This document shows, in pieces, positions 62,443 to 64,000 of a DNA stretch of 64,000 bases. The notes beneath the pieces are model-generated. The model did not search any database. It saw only the letters and a list, made by a program, of their open reading frames with translations, and was not told where the DNA came from. The stretch's first letter is position 1; the number at the start of each line of letters is the position of its first letter. The translations under genes were made by a program, and so were the position numbers. The stretch is from Collinsella sp. AF20-14LB (GTDB lineage: Bacteria > Actinomycetota > Coriobacteriia > Coriobacteriales > Coriobacteriaceae), in NCBI RefSeq assembly GCF_003459505.1, contig NZ_QRWD01000006.1, positions 85,744 through 149,743 of the forward strand. The letters are read 5' to 3'.

Positions 62443-63270
62443 ATGGCCTTTGCAGAAAAACTCATCGCCGTCCGTCGCGCCAACAACCTTACCCAAGAGC
62501 AGCTTGCCGCCAAGCTCTATGTCACGCGCCAAGCCGTCAGCCGCTGGGAGCGCGGCGAAGTCACCCCGGGCATCGACATGATGAAGCTCATTGCCGCCGT
62601 AACCGGAGAACCGCTGTCCCACCTGCTCGAAATGCCCGAGCACTATTGCCAGAGCTGCGGCATGGTGCTCACACCCGACGACTGCGGCACCGATGCTGCG
62701 GGCACCGCGACCGATCATTACTGCAAGTGGTGCTACGACCACGGCAAGTACACCTACGACACTACGATGGAGGCAATGATCGAGGATTGTGCCCCGCGCC
62801 TGGCACAAAACACCGGTATGTCGCTCGACGAAGCTGTCTCGCTCATGGGCGCCGTGCTGCCGCAACTGGAACGCTGGCGCGCCGTGCAAGAAAACGAGGA
62901 GCGCTACGGCGCCGAAGCGCGGGCGCGCTATGGCGATGAGGCTATCGATGCAGCAAACGAAACGTTACTGGATATGGATCCTCAGACATGGAACGACATG
63001 AAGGAACTTGAACGCGCTATTCTGGGCCAGCTCTCGATTGCCATGAGCGACGGCGAACCGGATGGAAGCGAGGCTCGCAAGCTTGTCGCGATGCATCGTC
63101 GCTGGATTGCTCTCAACTGGGGATGCGAGCCCCAAGACGAGGCGTACTTGGGCCTCGCCCACGGCTATCTTGCCGACCAGCGCTTTGTTGACTACTACGA
63201 CAAGCCCTGCGGCACCGGCGCCACGGCGTTTCTGGTACAGGCAATCGAGTCGTCGTTGACGCGTGCATAG
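62443..63270 (+). CDS. XRE-family regulator with zinc ribbon and TipAS-like effector domain
   Basis: 275 residues; ATG 62443 after AAAGGAG. HTH_3 at about 5-60: NLTQEQLAAKLYVTRQAVSR. Putative zinc ribbon about 65-105: CQSCGMVLTPDDCG and YCKWCYDHGKYTYD. A helical C-terminal domain (about 145-275) with ERYGAEARARYGDEAI, HRRWIALNWGCEPQDEAYLG and ADQRFVDYYDKPCGTGATAF matches the TipAS/antibiotic-recognition fold. In classical TipA the DNA-binding part is of MerR type; here it is XRE with a zinc ribbon between. It may sense thiopeptide-like or other drugs. The target could be its own promoter. Confidence 0.85.
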   Translation: MAFAEKLIAVRRANNLTQEQLAAKLYVTRQAVSRWERGEVTPGIDMMKLIAAVTGEPLSHLLEMPEHYCQSCGMVLTPDDCGTDAAGTATDHYCKWCYDHGKYTYDTTMEAMIEDCAPRLAQNTGMSLDEAVSLMGAVLPQLERWRAVQENEERYGAEARARYGDEAIDAANETLLDMDPQTWNDMKELERAILGQLSIAMSDGEPDGSEARKLVAMHRRWIALNWGCEPQDEAYLGLAHGYLADQRFVDYYDKPCGTGATAFLVQAIESSLTRA

Positions 63271-63321
63271 ACCGCGGCGGCTTTGGGTATTTCAATCGAA
63301 ACCTCAACCGATTGGAGACCT

Positions 63322-63567
63322 ATGGCTACTGATCACGAGCTCGCGCTCTACGTTATGACCGGCTGCCCGTATTGCATAAAGGTCAAGCGTTTCCTGGCCG
63401 ATAACGGCGTGACCATCCCCGAGCGTAATATCTCGACCGATTCCGATGCCGAGCAGACGCTCATCGCCGTCGGCGGAAAGCGCCAAGTTCCCTGCCTGTT
63501 CATTGACGGCACGCCACTCTACGAGTCGGGCGACATCATCGCGTGGATACAGAAGAACCTGCTCTAG
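63322..63567 (+). CDS. Glutaredoxin-like thiol-disulfide protein
   Basis: 81 residues; ATG 63322 with GGAG six bases upstream. Active site TGCPYCIKVKRFL (CPYC), cis-Pro in KRQVPCLFIDG and GTPLYESGDIIAWIQKNL at the end, as in bacterial glutaredoxins and the GST_N_3-like small redoxins. It is cytoplasmic and reduces disulfides or mixed thiols. Partner thiol unknown, since Coriobacteriia generally lack a clear glutathione pathway. Confidence 0.88.
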   Translation: MATDHELALYVMTGCPYCIKVKRFLADNGVTIPERNISTDSDAEQTLIAVGGKRQVPCLFIDGTPLYESGDIIAWIQKNLL

Positions 63568-63619
63568 CGTTCTATTGCGGTCGGCCGGCCCCAACGCACA
63601 AACCCATACGGCACAAACA

Positions 63620-63674
63620 TGTACGTCAGCATCCAAAGTCGATATTTTTCGACATCTTTGGATGCTGACGTACA
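63620..63674. repeat. Perfect 19-bp inverted repeat with inner TCGA stem
   Basis: TGTACGTCAGCATCCAAAG (63620-63638) is the reverse complement of 63656-63674; inside, GTCGA pairs with TCGAC around TATTTT. It lies between the glutaredoxin gene and the IS110 remnant. Neither flank is T-rich. Confidence 0.8.
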
Positions 63675-63726
63675 GCTATTTGTGGGCAATCGTTGGGTGT
63701 TCCTATAGTTTTGTCAACCGTCGGGG

Positions 63727-63948
63727 CTACTCCCGGTAGGGCACCCGGTCGCGCATCACGGCGTATATCGCCCTGAGCCGCTTCCTCGCGACGGCCTTGA
63801 GCGCCCGCCCGTGCCCCATGCCCCGCGCCCTGCAGGCCCGGTAGTACTCGCCGTAGCGCCCCGAGGACCTCACCAGGCTGTTGCACGAGAAGATCAGCAG
63901 GGACTTGAGCCTCGCGTCGCCCCGCCTGGACGCCCTGACCGACCTCAT
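63727..63948 (-). mobile_element. C-terminal fragment of an IS110-family transposase
   Basis: From about 63948 downwards the frame reads SRRGDARLKSLLIFSCNSL, then YRACRARGMGHGRALKAVAR and KRLRAIYAVMRDRVPYRE before TAG. This is the conserved end of the IS110/IS116 transposase domain (Transposase_20: RRGxxxLR, Y, G, KAxxAVARKLxRxxY). The frame stays open to the window edge, but the sequence from 63949 onward turns AT-rich (protein KYIDAN before MRSVRAS) and no longer resembles the family. This may be a junction or a decayed copy. IS110 transposases are guided by a bridge RNA from the element end; no such end can be assigned in the visible part. Confidence 0.7.
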
Positions 63949-64000
63949 GTTAGCGTCAATATATTTTTCACCATTTTCACCAACGTATTTTCGCCAATCG

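Overview
The window is GC-rich, densely coding DNA with mixed-strand operons, short intergenic gaps and AAGGAG-type ribosome binding sites. The gene set suggests a gut actinobacterium of the class Coriobacteriia, most likely Collinsella or a close relative. Pointers are tandem surface proteins with an LPxTG-like LAATG tail, a BspA-like leucine-rich-repeat surface protein, several hybrid histidine kinases with periplasmic solute-binding modules, GGDEF/EAL proteins and many small exporters. The genus is an inference from gene content and style; no rRNA or tRNA gene is present to fix it.

Layout. 1-3.8 kb: two tandem paralogous surface proteins. 4-9.3 kb: esterase-like hydrolase, uracil permease, MetE-like methyltransferase, LysR regulator and HAD phosphatase. 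9.35-11.4 kb: a TPP riboswitch with attenuator driving thiM, a thiamine-binding protein and thiE (thiamine salvage). 11.4-17.2 kb: a tandem hairpin pair, a patatin-like lipase and two paralogous c-di-GMP proteins. 17.2-20.1 kb: flavodoxin-like reductase, ArsC/Spx-like protein, CobW GTPase and TrmL. 20.1-25.9 kb (minus): a TetM-like GTPase, and an AAA ATPase overlapping a UvrA-like gene, with three 10-bp iterons in front of the ATPase gene. 26-33.9 kb: acetyltransferase, rRNA methyltransferases (RsmJ, RlmA-like), small membrane proteins, MATE exporter, LysR/EamA divergon and Ung. 33.9-44.3 kb (minus): a five-gene unit of hybrid kinase, MoxR ATPase, DUF58 protein, transglutaminase-fold membrane protein and a 1415-residue BspA-like surface protein. 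44.4-47.6 kb: SDR, queuosine-precursor transporter (with a possible preQ1-like leader) and PrfC. 47.6-50.9 kb: a YtrA-type GntR/ABC operon and an EamA exporter. 51-53.4 kb: ClC-type channel, LOG protein and K+ channel. 53.6-60.1 kb: a BvgS-like kinase split by an in-frame amber codon, a PPOX-fold protein, and a second kinase overlapping its lipoprotein binding protein. 60.2-64 kb: PatB/MalY aminotransferase, TrmO, an XRE-zinc ribbon-TipAS regulator, a glutaredoxin and the C-terminal end of an IS110-type transposase.

The most intriguing structure is not a gene. At least seven intergenic loci carry imperfect palindromes or tandem hairpins. Their arms differ completely (TGTGACAAA, CCTGCCAAAA, CTAGTCATT, TCTGTAACA, GGAAACTGC), but the centre is built around GGAC(N)GTCC or a decayed form of it. 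Several begin exactly at, or supply, the stop codon of a neighbouring gene. They look like a dispersed REP-like family whose arms have diversified while the core stayed fixed.
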